Source of the DNA: Campylobacter suis
GTDB taxonomy: Bacteria; Campylobacterota; Campylobacteria; Campylobacterales; Campylobacteraceae
NCBI RefSeq assembly: GCF_905120475.1
Contig: NZ_CAJHOE010000001.1
Location: 496,001 to 560,000 of the forward strand
DNA: 64,000 bases
Direction of reading: 5' to 3'
Part shown: positions 18,467-29,046 of the stretch, piece after piece
Layout: each line of letters begins with the position of its first letter
Position numbering within the stretch: position 1 is the stretch's first letter
The notes under the pieces: model-generated
What the model saw: the letters and a program-made list of their open reading frames with translations, nothing else
Database searches by the model: none
What the model was told of the DNA's origin: nothing
Position numbers and translations under genes: made by a program

Positions 18467-19879
18467 ATGAAAAAAATTTTAATCATAGCAGATGGGCTTT
18501 TTGCAAAAAGTTTTATAGACAAGCTTTATGGTTTACGCTCAAACTTACACCATTATGTCGTTATTTCAAACGATAAAGATATTATCGATACAAAAAATTC
18601 ATTCGAAAATTTTACATATCATCACTTTGATCCAACATCTCTTTCAAGGCTAAAAGCTGTGATAAGCGGCTATTTTAGTCAGTTTATCATCATTATGCAA
18701 AATGAGGTTGATGCTATAGCTAGCTATGAAAATTTACGCCAGATTAGCACAAAAACAGATATAGTTTTTCTAAATTTATGGAACATCAAACATGAGGGTA
18801 TGAGTGAGGATAAGCATCTTGAGTTTGTCGATAATAACTCTATTATATCAACACACTTTGTTGGGCACTTGCCAGATATGCCATCACTAGCTGATAATAT
18901 CGGTCTTGGACAAGGTGAGATCATGGAGGTTAAAGTCCCAATAGGAAGCTCATATATGTATCGTCACCTAAGTTCATTGCAACAAAAAAGGTGGCGTATA
19001 GCACTTATATATCGAAGCGGCGAGCTTCTTTTGCCAAGCAATAGCCTAATGATTCGCCCAAATGATACGCTTTTAATCGTAGGCGATCCACAGGCTTTGC
19101 ATGCAGTTTATCGCTCGATAAAGCGTGAGCCTGGGCAGTTCCCAAGCCCTTTTGGTAGCAATATCTATGTGTTTTTAGATATGAAAGTAATGAATGACCA
19201 AAGAATGCAAAAAATAGTTGCAAACGCCCTGTATCTGCATGAAAATTTAAGCAACAAGCGTCTTATATTTAGGGTTATCAATCCAACTTTTAATCCAACT
19301 TTTAAAATGCTAAAAGAGATACATGAGGAGAAAATTTCTGTTGTGATTGACTATATGACTGCTGATAATTCGCAGATTATAGCAGATATTTCTAATAACG
19401 ATATAGGCTTTGTGATAACTGATGATGGGTATTTTAATAAATTTAAACACTTTTTTTATATGCTAAAACTACCAGTTTTAAAGCTTGGAGAGCGAGATTT
19501 TAGTGAGATAAAGCAGGGTGCTATACTTAGTGATGGAAAGGAAAACATAGAAAATCAATCAGCCGTCATCATGGATATCGCATCTCAGTTAAAAATGGAG
19601 ATAAAGCTTTATTATTTTAATGTAAAAAACACAAAAGATGAGGACATAACAGAGCACTTTGAGAGTATTAGTAGTCTTTTTGAAAAGGACATCAGTATAG
19701 AAAATAGCAAGAAGAATCCACTTCTAAAACTATCGCAAATCGACACTATGTTACAGTTTATAACATTTGATGAGCACTTGCTAAAAGGTGGTTTATCAAC
19801 TCTTTTATCAACAAGCATTTCGCGCCATTATGGCAAGATGAAAAAGAACGCACAGCTGTTTATACCAGCTAGTTCATAA
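18467..19879 (+). CDS. TrkA/RCK-domain protein of the COG3400 type
   Basis: Cytoplasmic protein of 470 residues. The N-terminus ([20 protein letters not shown]) resembles a degenerate nucleotide-binding RCK domain. Residues about 145-215 match a TrkA-C domain: [21 protein letters not shown] through [13 protein letters not shown]. The C-terminal half is another alpha/beta region without a motif I recognise. Such proteins are usually listed as possible potassium-channel or transporter regulators, but no transporter gene lies next to it. It is followed after 13 bases by aroB. Confidence 0.7.
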   Translation: MKKILIIADGLFAKSFIDKLYGLRSNLHHYVVISNDKDIIDTKNSFENFTYHHFDPTSLSRLKAVISGYFSQFIIIMQNEVDAIASYENLRQISTKTDIVFLNLWNIKHEGMSEDKHLEFVDNNSIISTHFVGHLPDMPSLADNIGLGQGEIMEVKVPIGSSYMYRHLSSLQQKRWRIALIYRSGELLLPSNSLMIRPNDTLLIVGDPQALHAVYRSIKREPGQFPSPFGSNIYVFLDMKVMNDQRMQKIVANALYLHENLSNKRLIFRVINPTFNPTFKMLKEIHEEKISVVIDYMTADNSQIIADISNNDIGFVITDDGYFNKFKHFFYMLKLPVLKLGERDFSEIKQGAILSDGKENIENQSAVIMDIASQLKMEIKLYYFNVKNTKDEDITEHFESISSLFEKDISIENSKKNPLLKLSQIDTMLQFITFDEHLLKGGLSTLLSTSISRHYGKMKKNAQLFIPASS

Positions 19880-19892
19880 AGTTAGGAAAACT

Positions 19893-20933
19893 ATGAAAGT
19901 AGAGCTAAATTTACATAAAGCAACACAAAAATACAATGTCTATATCGATGAGCTAGATGAGATAAAACTAAATGGCAAAGTTGGTATCATAACAAACCCA
20001 AAAGTGGCTGGACTTTGGCTTGGCTGGCTACTTGAGCGGTTAAAGTGTGATGAGTATTTTATCATCACTGTTGCCGATGGGGAAGAGTATAAAAATATGG
20101 CTAGTGTGGAGCAAATTTTAGAGCAGCTTTTTGTAAGTAAGTTTGATAGAAGTTCTATGCTTATAGCCCTTGGTGGCGGAGTTATTAGCGATATGACTGG
20201 CTTTGTTGCTAGCATTTATGAGCGAGGTATAAACTTTATAAACATTCCCACTACGCTTTTAGCTCAAGTTGATGCTAGTGTAGGCGGAAAAACGGGTGTA
20301 AATAACAAATTTGGCAAAAATCTTATCGGCTCGTTTTATCAGCCAGTGGCTGTTTATTGCGAAAGTAGGTTTTTAAAAACGCTACCAGAGCGTGAGTTTG
20401 CAGCTGGTTTGGCTGAGGCTGTAAAGATGGCTGTGATGTTTGATAGCTCGATGCTTGATATGCTTGAGAATTTTAATTTAAAAGATGAAGGCGCGCTTGC
20501 TAAGATTATTTATAATGCAGTTTGGTTAAAGGCTGATGTAGTGCAGCAAGATGAGCATGAAAAAGGGCTTCGTGCGGTATTAAACTATGGGCACACCTTT
20601 GCTCATGTGATAGAAAATGAGACAAATTATAAGCAGTTTTTGCACGGAGAGGCAGTGGCGATAGGTATGAATATGGCAAATGCCCTTGCCGCTAGTCTTG
20701 GACTTATGAGCGAGCAAGAAAAACTCAGAATAAAGAGGCTTTTAGAGAAATTTTCACTACCTACAACCTATAAAATAGCTGATGAAAATTCATTCTATGA
20801 AGCTTTTTTTATGGATAAAAAGAGTGAAAATAAAAAGATAAAATTTATCCTGCCAAAAGGTATAGGCGCTCACGAGATAAGAAGCGATATAAAAAAAGAG
20901 CAGGTTATAGAAATTTTAAGAGAATTTAGATGA
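19893..20933 (+). CDS. aroB: 3-dehydroquinate synthase
   Basis: Second enzyme of the shikimate pathway, NAD and Zn dependent, 346 residues. Motifs: [20 protein letters not shown] (about 91-110, NAD site), [18 protein letters not shown], and the metal ligands in the [18 protein letters not shown] region and [10 protein letters not shown]. The length is normal. It is preceded by GTTAGGAAAAC and overlaps the MscS-like gene as ATGA. Confidence 0.97.
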   Translation: MKVELNLHKATQKYNVYIDELDEIKLNGKVGIITNPKVAGLWLGWLLERLKCDEYFIITVADGEEYKNMASVEQILEQLFVSKFDRSSMLIALGGGVISDMTGFVASIYERGINFINIPTTLLAQVDASVGGKTGVNNKFGKNLIGSFYQPVAVYCESRFLKTLPEREFAAGLAEAVKMAVMFDSSMLDMLENFNLKDEGALAKIIYNAVWLKADVVQQDEHEKGLRAVLNYGHTFAHVIENETNYKQFLHGEAVAIGMNMANALAASLGLMSEQEKLRIKRLLEKFSLPTTYKIADENSFYEAFFMDKKSENKKIKFILPKGIGAHEIRSDIKKEQVIEILREFR

Positions 20934-22543
20934 GAATTTTAGTTTTTTTAAGTCTATTTTTAGTTTTTGCATTTGGCGAGATAAATGCTAGTATCGATGT
21001 AAATTCCAGCTTTTATAGCCCAGAAAAAAGCGCTAAAATATCTGAGCTTCAAAAGCAAATTGACGCTATTGATTTAGCGTTAAAAAATAACACTTGGATC
21101 ACGCGTTATGCAAATTACAGAACATATGAAAAGATCAAAGTTGAGCTTGAAAAAAGTGAAGCACAGTATAAAAAGATAGATAAAAATAGTCGTAAAGCTG
21201 AAGAGCTAGATAAAAAGATAAACACTCTAAACGAACAGATAAATTTGCTCAAAGAATTTGAGAAAATGCCCTTTTCTCAGATGTTAGCCTCTCCAGATAT
21301 AAACTCGCCTCCGCGTATAAGTAACCCGATAGCTCTTGTTGGCGGTTTTTCATATATGAAAAAAGTAGCGACAGATAAAGAAGAGTACGCAAAGCATATT
21401 CACGAGCTTGATACTATCATCGAAAAGTTAAAAAACAAAGAAGATTTACTCTCAGATCTTATCACGCTTACAAATGATATAAACTCTAGTGTGGCTGATG
21501 AGAGCATGCTTGAAGATCTTGCTCGCCAGATAGCTGAGTTTAAAGGCACAAAACAGATAGCTGATACTACTTTTAGCGTCTATGAAAAGCGTGCTGAAGA
21601 GGCGATAAATATTACCAAAAATGAAGTAAAGTCGCAGGTTATAAGCCTAGCTACTATCGCTATACTTATACTTGCTATCATTGGTCTTAGTTTCTTTTTT
21701 AAATTTGTTGCAAAGCGTACTATTAGCGATGATGATCGTTTTTATACGGTGAATAAATTTATAAATTTCATCAACTTTTTACTGATAATCTTAATTTTAC
21801 TCTTTGCCTATATAGAAAATGTAACTTATATAGTAACTGTGCTTGGTTTTGCCTCCGCAGGTCTTGCTATTGCTATGAAAGATATGTTTATGAGTATGCT
21901 TGGCTGGGTTGTTATAACTGTTGGCGGGACATTTCATGTTGGTGACAGGATAAAGGTGCAAAAGGGCGACATAGCCTATGTTGGCGATATTATAGACATA
22001 TCGCTACTTAGAATGACTGTTTTTGAAGATGTTACTATGGCTTCATATCTTGAAAAAAGCCGTAGAGCAGGGCGTATAGTATTTGTGCCAAACCACTATA
22101 TCTTTACAGAGCTTATCTCAAACTATGCGCATTATGGCATGAAGACAGTTTGGGACGGACTTGATATATTTGTAAGTTTTGATAGCAACCATAAAAAAGC
22201 TGTCTATATAGCAAAAACTATCGCAAGAAAATATTCAAAAGGCTATACAGACATTGCAAAGCGCCAGATGGGAAAGCTTCGTGCGCAATACAGCATTAAA
22301 AACTCAAATGTAGACCCGCGAGTTTTTACCCTTTTTGAGCCTTATGGAATTTGTATATCGATTTGGTATATGGCAAATTCCTACGCACCATTAGCACTTA
22401 GAAGCACGATAAGTGCTGAGCTTATAGATGCTTTTAGTAAAGAAGATGATATCCGTATCGCATATCCAACGCAAACTCTTTATACTGCACGCAAAATTTC
22501 GCCAAATATCCATAGCGAGATAGATGAGGGGCTAAATGAGTAA
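20930..22543 (+). CDS. MscS-type mechanosensitive ion channel
   Basis: Inner-membrane channel of 537 residues. It has an N-terminal signal peptide ([12 protein letters not shown]), a periplasmic region with coiled coil (about 35-215), three membrane helices between about 230 and 325, and the MscS beta domain and C-terminal cage. The pore helix reads [21 protein letters not shown], and GDRIKV follows, as in the family. It overlaps aroB by 4 bases and mtaB by 8. I recall an aroB-mscS-mtaB block in C. jejuni. Confidence 0.9.
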   Translation: MRILVFLSLFLVFAFGEINASIDVNSSFYSPEKSAKISELQKQIDAIDLALKNNTWITRYANYRTYEKIKVELEKSEAQYKKIDKNSRKAEELDKKINTLNEQINLLKEFEKMPFSQMLASPDINSPPRISNPIALVGGFSYMKKVATDKEEYAKHIHELDTIIEKLKNKEDLLSDLITLTNDINSSVADESMLEDLARQIAEFKGTKQIADTTFSVYEKRAEEAINITKNEVKSQVISLATIAILILAIIGLSFFFKFVAKRTISDDDRFYTVNKFINFINFLLIILILLFAYIENVTYIVTVLGFASAGLAIAMKDMFMSMLGWVVITVGGTFHVGDRIKVQKGDIAYVGDIIDISLLRMTVFEDVTMASYLEKSRRAGRIVFVPNHYIFTELISNYAHYGMKTVWDGLDIFVSFDSNHKKAVYIAKTIARKYSKGYTDIAKRQMGKLRAQYSIKNSNVDPRVFTLFEPYGICISIWYMANSYAPLALRSTISAELIDAFSKEDDIRIAYPTQTLYTARKISPNIHSEIDEGLNE

Positions 22544-23783
22544 AGAGAGGCTGTTTTTTAAGACCTTTGGCTGTCGTACAAATATATATGACACAGAGCT
22601 TATGAAGAGCTATGTTAAAGACTATGAGATAGTTGGCGATGAAGAAAATGCCGATGTGGTAGTGATAAACTCATGCACTGTAACAAATTCAGCTGATAGT
22701 GGCGCTAGAGCTTATATAAACGGATTAAAAAAACGAGGCATACGCGTTATACTAACTGGTTGCGGTGCTGTTAGTAAGGGCAAAGAGCTGTTTGAAAAAA
22801 GCAGTGTTTTTGGGGTTATTGGTGCTAGTGAAAAAAGTAAGATAAATGAGCTTTTAAAGGCACAAAAACCATTTTTTGAGCTTGGAAATTTAAAAAGTAT
22901 CGACAAAAATATCGTTACAAATTATGAAAATCACACAAAGGCTTTTATAAAAATTCAAGAAGGTTGTAACTTTGTTTGTAGCTATTGTATAATACCAAGC
23001 GTGCGTGGCAAGGCTCGTAGTATGGATGAAAACGCTATTATAAACGAAGCTAGAACTCTAGCTAAAAATGGCTATAATGAGCTTGTTTTAACTGGCACAA
23101 ATATCGGTAGCTACGGCAAAGACACGGGCTCTAGCCTTGGAAGGTTGCTTCAAAATTTGGGGCGAATTCCTGGGATTAGGCGTATTAGGCTTGGTAGTAT
23201 TGAGCCTAGTCAGATAGACGAGGCGTTTCGTGAAATTTTACAAGAATCTTGGCTGGAGCGCCATCTTCATATAGCACTTCAGCACACTAGCCAAGCCATG
23301 CTAACTATTATGCGTCGCAGAAATACAGCCTTTCGCGACATCGAATTATTTAACGAGTTGGCAGATATGGGCTTTGCGTTGGGTACTGATTTTATAGTTG
23401 GACATCCAGGCGAGAGTGATGAAGTTTGGGCTGAAGCAGTTGCAAATTTTAAAAAATTTCCACTTACGCACCTTCATGCCTTTGCCTATTCGCCGCGTTC
23501 TGGCACGCACTCAGCAACGCTTAAAAATGAGATTAGGGGCGATATAGCAAAGTCAAGACTTAAAATTTTAAAAGACATAGTTACGCAGAATAATTTTAAA
23601 TTTAGAAGTAATATAAAAAAGCCATTAAATGTCCTAGTTGAGCAGAAAAATGGGGCTTTTTACGAGGGGTTTGATGAGTTTTACAACAAAGTTTTTATAA
23701 AAACTAACCGAGATATATTAAAAGAGTGGGTTGTTTTAGAGCGATTTGAAGCCAAGATGGAGGCAAATTATGCGCAAATTTAA
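22536..23783 (+). CDS. mtaB: tRNA t6A37 methylthiotransferase
   Basis: Radical-SAM enzyme of 415 residues that adds a methylthio group to t6A at position 37 of tRNAs reading ANN codons. The N-terminal UPF0004 domain has FKTFGCRTNIYDTE plus two further cysteines (INSCTVTN; LTGCGAV) for the auxiliary cluster. The radical-SAM cluster motif is CNFVCSYC (about 144-151). The C-terminus carries a short TRAM-like part. The MtaB rather than MiaB/RimO assignment is from GCRTN and SYCIIPSVRG. It overlaps the next gene by 14 bases. Confidence 0.9.
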   Translation: MSKERLFFKTFGCRTNIYDTELMKSYVKDYEIVGDEENADVVVINSCTVTNSADSGARAYINGLKKRGIRVILTGCGAVSKGKELFEKSSVFGVIGASEKSKINELLKAQKPFFELGNLKSIDKNIVTNYENHTKAFIKIQEGCNFVCSYCIIPSVRGKARSMDENAIINEARTLAKNGYNELVLTGTNIGSYGKDTGSSLGRLLQNLGRIPGIRRIRLGSIEPSQIDEAFREILQESWLERHLHIALQHTSQAMLTIMRRRNTAFRDIELFNELADMGFALGTDFIVGHPGESDEVWAEAVANFKKFPLTHLHAFAYSPRSGTHSATLKNEIRGDIAKSRLKILKDIVTQNNFKFRSNIKKPLNVLVEQKNGAFYEGFDEFYNKVFIKTNRDILKEWVVLERFEAKMEANYAQI

Positions 23784-25434
23784 TAAAAAAAACATCATAG
23801 TCATAGCCGCAGTCTTACTTGTGTCGGTTCTTGCGGTTGCTTGGTTTAGATATGAGCCAGAAGACATTAGCTACACCAGATATGAGGTTTTGTTAAGTCA
23901 AAATGCAATACAAAAAGCAAAGATTGATGATGGATATGTTTATTTGCAGACTACGCAAGGAAATTTTCGCATACTTGCCTATGCTATTGACCTAGGAGTG
24001 CTTTCAAGAAGTATTCCAACCACAAAAGAGCCTAGCGATCTTACACCGTTTTTGTTATCTGTATTGCTGTTTTTAGTGCTTTTTGTTAGTGCTTTTGTGT
24101 TTTTTATGTTTAGACTTGCTAGGAAAAATTTAAAATTAACTCAGCCAGCTGACAAAAACACAGCCCAGATGCTTGAGGTGGGAGAGCTTATATCAGAAAA
24201 GCTAGGTCCTGTACTTTCAAATGTAAAATTTAGCGATGTAGCGGGCATTAGCGATGTTAAAATAGAGCTAAATGAGATAGTCGATTTTCTTAAAAATCCA
24301 GCCAAATACCGTATGCACGGCATAAAAATGCCAAAAGGTGTTCTTATGGTTGGACCTCCAGGTGTGGGCAAGACGCTTGTCGCAAAGGCTGTTGCTGGAG
24401 AGGCAAATGTGCCGTTTTTTTATCAAAATGGTGCAAGCTTTGTACAAATTTATGTTGGCGTTGGCGCAAAGCGAGTTAGAGAGCTTTTTGCTCGTGCAAA
24501 AGCTTTGGCACCGTCCATTGTTTTTATAGATGAGATAGATGCTGTTGGTAAAAGTAGGGGAGATGGTCGCAATGATGAGCGAGAAGCCACACTAAATCAG
24601 CTCTTAACTGAGATGGACGGCTTTTTGGATAATTCGGGCGTGATAGTTATTGCGGCAACAAATCGCATTGAGATGATAGATGAGGCGTTGCTTCGTGCTG
24701 GGCGCTTTGATAGGCGAATTTTCTTATCTTTGCCTGATGCAAAAGAGCGTGTAGAAATTTTGCGCTCATATCTGCGAGATAAGAATTTTCTTGGAGATAT
24801 TGAAGACATTGCAAAGCTTAGTGTCGGCTTTAATGGTGCGGCATTAAGTACTTTAGTAAATGAAGCAGCCATAAATGCTTTGCGCCGAGAAAGCAATGTG
24901 ATAGAGCTTGGCGACTTTGAGCAGGTTCAGCAAAAGGTTCTTTTTGGGCAAAAAAGGGCACTTAGTTTTAGTGAAAATGAAAAACGCATACAGTCACTTT
25001 ATCAAGCCGCAAAAGCACTTAGCGCCTACTGGTTTGAGGTAAAATTTGAAAAAATTTCACTCACACAAGAGAGATTTTGCGACTTAGAACACGAGATAAG
25101 CTCAAGAACGCAATTGCTCTCAAAGCTTAAGGTTTTGCTGGCTGGCGTAGTAAAGCTTGAGCTTGAGTATGGCGATATATTTTCAAATAGTAGCGACGAT
25201 ATCGCAGCCGCAAAAGAGCTTGCTCATAAGATGGTTTATGAGTATGCTATGGGCGAGTCGTTTTTGGCAAATCCATCTGATGTTGAGAAAATTTTAAGAC
25301 AGGCGCGTGATGAGATAGCTGAGTTTTTAGACAAAATGAACACACAAACAGCAGAGATTGCGCAAAAGCTTTTTGCAAACGAGAGCATTGAAAAAGATGA
25401 AATTTCTGAAATTTTAAGCAAACAATACGAGTAA
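23770..25434 (+). CDS. FtsH-like AAA+ membrane protein lacking the protease motif
   Basis: Membrane-anchored AAA protein of 554 residues built like FtsH: helix about 9-24, short periplasmic part, second helix about 92-118, then the AAA module with Walker A GPPGVGKT (about 195-202), pore loop with IYVGVGAKR, Walker B FIDEID (about 252-257) and the second region of homology ending GRFDRRIFL. Where FtsH has its zinc motif HEAGH, this protein reads YQAAK (about 411-415), so both histidines and the catalytic glutamate are gone; the later SSDDI segment is kept. The start (ATG 23770) has GGAGG in front. It is probably an ATP-driven unfoldase or chaperone. Proteolysis is not expected. Confidence 0.85.
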   Translation: MRKFNKKNIIVIAAVLLVSVLAVAWFRYEPEDISYTRYEVLLSQNAIQKAKIDDGYVYLQTTQGNFRILAYAIDLGVLSRSIPTTKEPSDLTPFLLSVLLFLVLFVSAFVFFMFRLARKNLKLTQPADKNTAQMLEVGELISEKLGPVLSNVKFSDVAGISDVKIELNEIVDFLKNPAKYRMHGIKMPKGVLMVGPPGVGKTLVAKAVAGEANVPFFYQNGASFVQIYVGVGAKRVRELFARAKALAPSIVFIDEIDAVGKSRGDGRNDEREATLNQLLTEMDGFLDNSGVIVIAATNRIEMIDEALLRAGRFDRRIFLSLPDAKERVEILRSYLRDKNFLGDIEDIAKLSVGFNGAALSTLVNEAAINALRRESNVIELGDFEQVQQKVLFGQKRALSFSENEKRIQSLYQAAKALSAYWFEVKFEKISLTQERFCDLEHEISSRTQLLSKLKVLLAGVVKLELEYGDIFSNSSDDIAAAKELAHKMVYEYAMGESFLANPSDVEKILRQARDEIAEFLDKMNTQTAEIAQKLFANESIEKDEISEILSKQYE

Positions 25435-25443
25435 AGGAGAAAA

Positions 25444-25983
25444 ATGAAAGCAAAAATAGGTATTTTAACGCTAAGTGACCGTGCGAGTGAGGGCGTTTAT
25501 GAAGATCTTTCTGGGCCTGCTATAAAGCAGGTTTTGGGCGAATGGATAACAAGTGAGGTAGAGTATATTTATGAGATTATACCTGATGAGTATGAGCTGA
25601 TTTGTGAGCGATTAAAGTTTATGTGCGATGAGGCGGGGTGTGATCTTGTGCTAACTACTGGCGGGACTGGTCCTGCAGTGCGTGATGTAACGCCGGAGGC
25701 AACAGAGGCGGTTTGTGAGAAGATGATGCCTGGTTTTGGCGAACTTATGCGCGCAGCAAGCTTAAAATATGTTCCTACGGCTATCCTTTCGCGTCAAACA
25801 GCTGGCATTAGGGGTCATGCGCTAATTGTAAATTTGCCAGGCAACCCAAAAGCTATAAGGGAGTGTTTGGAGCCAATTTTCCCAGCTATCCCTTACTGTA
25901 TCGATCTTATAGAGGGCACATTTATCCAAACAGATGAAAATGTAATGAAGGTATTTCGCCCAAAACAAAAGAAAATTTCTTAA
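25444..25983 (+). CDS. mogA: Molybdopterin adenylyltransferase
   Basis: Activates molybdopterin with ATP before molybdenum insertion in molybdenum cofactor synthesis; 179 residues, cytoplasmic. Motifs: GILTLSDRASEGVYEDLSGP at the N-terminus, TTGGTGPAVRDVTPEAT (about 75-91), and LPGNPKAIRECLEPIFPAIPYCIDLI near the end. It has a strong AAAGGAG site. It is the last gene of the plus-strand run and converges with the glycosyltransferase gene, overlapping it by 4 bases. Confidence 0.95.
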   Translation: MKAKIGILTLSDRASEGVYEDLSGPAIKQVLGEWITSEVEYIYEIIPDEYELICERLKFMCDEAGCDLVLTTGGTGPAVRDVTPEATEAVCEKMMPGFGELMRAASLKYVPTAILSRQTAGIRGHALIVNLPGNPKAIRECLEPIFPAIPYCIDLIEGTFIQTDENVMKVFRPKQKKIS

Positions 25984-26741
25984 CTACAAGGTGGGTTTTG
26001 CTCACCTTGTAACTCTAGTTCGTAAAGTTTTGCTTCTTTTAAAAATGCATAAAAGGCGTTTGATATCGCCGCTATAAAACCTCTTTTGCCATTTAAAAAA
26101 TTTCTCCTTATAAAGTAGGATTTAAAAAATACAAGCGGTATAATAAACAGAAGTTTTACTGTATTTGATCGTTTTTGCTTAAGAAATTTCTCTTGAGCTC
26201 TTAGACTTGAGTAGTTATTTATCTTGTTTATGTGTGTAGTTATGCTGTTGCTACCATAGTCATAAAGCAGTGTGCTAGTTTTTCGTACACGACCACTAAA
26301 TTTTATACTTTCATGAACCAATTTTTGCGGATAAAAACCCATTGATTTTTTAAAAAATCTGATTCTTGTTATGGGCTTTGTAAGTGTGTTAAATGAGTTC
26401 ATATATAAACTTACTATGCTTACTTCAAGTGCGTCTGTGTCGTTGTTTTGAATGGTTTTTACTATCTCATTTTTTAGTTCGTCAGAGAGCCTTTCATCAG
26501 CGTCAATATTTAGAACCCATTCATGCGAACAAAGGCTTTTTGCATACTCTTTTTGACTTGCATAGTCGCTAAAGCTTTTGTAAAAAATTTTATCTGTATA
26601 AAGGCGCGCTATATCTAATGTGTTATCAGTGCTGCCACTATCTACAATGACAATATCATCAAATTCCTTAATAGCTTCAAGTGTTCGTTTGATATGTTTT
26701 TCTTCGTTTAAGCAGATGATAAAAACTGAGGCTGGTATCAT
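25980..26741 (-). CDS. Glycosyltransferase family 2 (WaaE/KdtX-like)
   Basis: Cytoplasmic, membrane-associated glycosyltransferase of 253 residues. GT-A fold signs: ASVFIICLNEEKHIKRTL at the start, IVDSGSTDNTLDIA (about 33-46), and the metal-binding NIDADERLS (about 76-84). The C-terminal half has a hydrophobic stretch (LLFIIPLVFFKSYFI). It resembles lipopolysaccharide-core transferases of the WaaE group. It overlaps the ligase-like gene by ATGA and is the last gene of the surface-glycan operon. Sugar and acceptor unknown. Confidence 0.85.
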   Translation of the reverse strand: MIPASVFIICLNEEKHIKRTLEAIKEFDDIVIVDSGSTDNTLDIARLYTDKIFYKSFSDYASQKEYAKSLCSHEWVLNIDADERLSDELKNEIVKTIQNNDTDALEVSIVSLYMNSFNTLTKPITRIRFFKKSMGFYPQKLVHESIKFSGRVRKTSTLLYDYGSNSITTHINKINNYSSLRAQEKFLKQKRSNTVKLLFIIPLVFFKSYFIRRNFLNGKRGFIAAISNAFYAFLKEAKLYELELQGEQNPPCS

Positions 26742-27970
26742 GTTTTTTGCTCATTTTGTACTGAAATTTTATGATATTTTGAAAGCAGTGCATAAATCGT
26801 AACCGCATAAATCATAAAAAATGACCATCTGCTGCTTGAAAGTACAAAAGTTGAGTGCAAAAACGAAAAAGCATACATCACGCTAAATAGACTAATAAAC
26901 ATAAAAGCACCCTTTTTATATGCATTTTTTAGTACTCCAAAAAACAATACAATCAAAAAACAAAGCCCTACAACTCCTTGCTCTGCAAGTATATCAAGCC
27001 AAGGGCTGTGTGAGTGGTGGGCGGTTTTATTTTTCTTTGGATCTATCTCGCGGCTTTTAAATTCTGGTTTATAGTATTCAAACTGTCTATGTCTGAAATT
27101 TTTATATCCTACACCAAGCATAGGGTTGTCTTTAAACTGCTCAAATGCTGTTTTCCATATGGCTACACGCAGGTGTTTTTGGTTTTCAAATGGATTTTTG
27201 AGCGTTTTTACTCTATTTTGTAGTGCTGGGTTGGTATAAAGTAGTGCCGCAAGACACAAAATCAAAAAGCCAAATGCTCCTAGCGCAGTTTTTCTATAAG
27301 GATTAGCCCATGCGATAATAGGTATAAATATCGCTAGTATTATAAGTGGACCGCGGATACCACTAGCTGGCACAGCAAGAAAAATGCCAAAGAGCCCAAG
27401 AGTATAGAGTATGTAGTGTGATTTAGGGCGGTTTTTAAGAGTTAGCATAGCTCCAAACATGCCAACAAAAAGTGGTAAGATGTATGGATAAATTCTATCT
27501 GCACTAGAAAAAAGATCTGTTGCTCTACCGATAGTAAGCTTTGTACCAAAGATATTATAGCCAAGCGATAGCTGTAAAATAGCGTTAAAAGCTATAAATA
27601 AAACGACATAAATTTGAAGTTTAAAAAAGCGTTCTAGTTTTTGCGTTGAGTTTAACTCAGTTTTTATGGCAAGATATAAAAGTACCCATAAAAACAGCAC
27701 TCCAACAGACTTAGGTATGTCATCTTTATGTGTTGCCCATATCATGCTAAGCAACATGTAAGCACACCAAAGCGACATAAAGATAAAAAATTTATCTTTA
27801 AATACAAAAAACTGCCTAGCCTTATATGTTTTAAACATAAAAGCAAGCACTATCAATGCACTTACGATATTGTAAGATTTGCCTATATAAAGAGTGAGTG
27901 AAAATATAAAAAGCAACGCTGTAAAGATGTTGTCGTAAGTTAGATGTTTTTTAAAATTTTGTATATTCAT
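26738..27970 (-). CDS. O-antigen ligase / Wzy-like membrane protein
   Basis: Polytopic protein of 410 residues with about ten helices and a periplasmic loop between about 285 and 345, as in the Wzy_C family (WaaL ligases and Wzy polymerases). The loop contains NPMLGVGYKNF and HHSHSPWLDILAEQGVVGL, the family signature with the conserved histidine. The frame is open 12 codons further upstream, but ATG 27970 overlaps the previous stop as ATGA. In the company of lipid A and core genes, a ligase acting on lipid-linked glycan is likely. Confidence 0.82.
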   Translation of the reverse strand: MNIQNFKKHLTYDNIFTALLFIFSLTLYIGKSYNIVSALIVLAFMFKTYKARQFFVFKDKFFIFMSLWCAYMLLSMIWATHKDDIPKSVGVLFLWVLLYLAIKTELNSTQKLERFFKLQIYVVLFIAFNAILQLSLGYNIFGTKLTIGRATDLFSSADRIYPYILPLFVGMFGAMLTLKNRPKSHYILYTLGLFGIFLAVPASGIRGPLIILAIFIPIIAWANPYRKTALGAFGFLILCLAALLYTNPALQNRVKTLKNPFENQKHLRVAIWKTAFEQFKDNPMLGVGYKNFRHRQFEYYKPEFKSREIDPKKNKTAHHSHSPWLDILAEQGVVGLCFLIVLFFGVLKNAYKKGAFMFISLFSVMYAFSFLHSTFVLSSSRWSFFMIYAVTIYALLSKYHKISVQNEQKT

Positions 27971-29046
27971 ATCAGTTCTTTGTAAATTTTTATATTTTCT
28001 TTGCACATTTTTTCTAAAGAAAATTTGTCTATAATGTATTTAAATCCATCAAATTTAAGCTCTTTGGCAAGTAAAATTTTTTCTGCTAGCTCGCTTGCAT
28101 TTAATGGCTCAAAAAAGTAGCCGTTTTTCCCTTCTATAATGATGTCTTTTACTCCACCGTGATTGCTTGCTACAACTGGTGTGTTTATCGCGATAGCTTC
28201 AGCAACGCTTCTGCCAAAACTCTCTGGTTTTATCGATGGACTTACCACGACATCACTTAGCTTATAAATTTTAGCTACTTCGCTGATGCTTCCTAGAAAT
28301 TTTACATTTTCGTCAATATTTAGCTTTTTACAAAGCTCTTTTAGCTCTTTAAAGTGTTTTTGTTTTTTTGCATGAACTCCGCCAGCGATTAAAAGTGAAA
28401 TTTTAGGCTCTTTTTGCCTTAAAATCTCTACGGCTTTCATCAAGATTGCTATATTTTTACTCTGGCTTATGCGTCCAACACAAGAGATGACAAGCCGATC
28501 TTTAAGATCAAACTCACCCCTGAGTTCATCTTTGCTAGGTAAAATATTTGGATCAAAACTACTTGTATCTACACCACGAAATATGACTGAAATTTTACTA
28601 TCGTTAGCATTAAAATGCTTTTGTATATGCTCTTTTGCGGCGTTACTAACGCAAATAATATGAGCGGCATCAGTCATTATCTTGCTGTAAAAATTCGGTG
28701 AGTTTAAACCGTGAATGGTGCTTACTACCTTAAAATTTAGCCCAATTTTTGCAAATTTTAAAAGCCATGCTGGAAAACGACTCCTTACATGCACTATGTC
28801 TGGTTTTAGCTCTTTTAGTATGGCCCGAAGCTTCAGTACTCTTGGTAAAAATGTAAGTAAATTTTTGCTTGAAACATCTATTTGTGTATGTCTAATGCCA
28901 TTTTTTAAAAGCTCATCTACTAACTTTCCGCCGTTGCTTATAACAACTGAGATGGTATTAAAATTTTTTAGTTTGCCAGTTAGCTCTACCACGCCGCGCT
29001 CGACACCACCCTCATTTAGCTCAGGAAGTAACTGTACGACCTTCAC
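27967..29046 (-). CDS. Glycosyltransferase family 4
   Basis: GT-B fold glycosyltransferase of 359 residues. It begins VVQLLPELNEGGVERGVVEL, the usual first motif of GT4 enzymes, and the C-terminal domain has VISCVGRISQSKNI, then VVVSPSIKPESFGRSVAEAIAINTPVVASNHGG (about 270-302) with the EX7E pattern. It works on the cytoplasmic face in glycan assembly. It overlaps both neighbours as ATGA. Donor and acceptor cannot be told. Confidence 0.88.
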   Translation of the reverse strand: MKVVQLLPELNEGGVERGVVELTGKLKNFNTISVVISNGGKLVDELLKNGIRHTQIDVSSKNLLTFLPRVLKLRAILKELKPDIVHVRSRFPAWLLKFAKIGLNFKVVSTIHGLNSPNFYSKIMTDAAHIICVSNAAKEHIQKHFNANDSKISVIFRGVDTSSFDPNILPSKDELRGEFDLKDRLVISCVGRISQSKNIAILMKAVEILRQKEPKISLLIAGGVHAKKQKHFKELKELCKKLNIDENVKFLGSISEVAKIYKLSDVVVSPSIKPESFGRSVAEAIAINTPVVASNHGGVKDIIIEGKNGYFFEPLNASELAEKILLAKELKFDGFKYIIDKFSLEKMCKENIKIYKELI

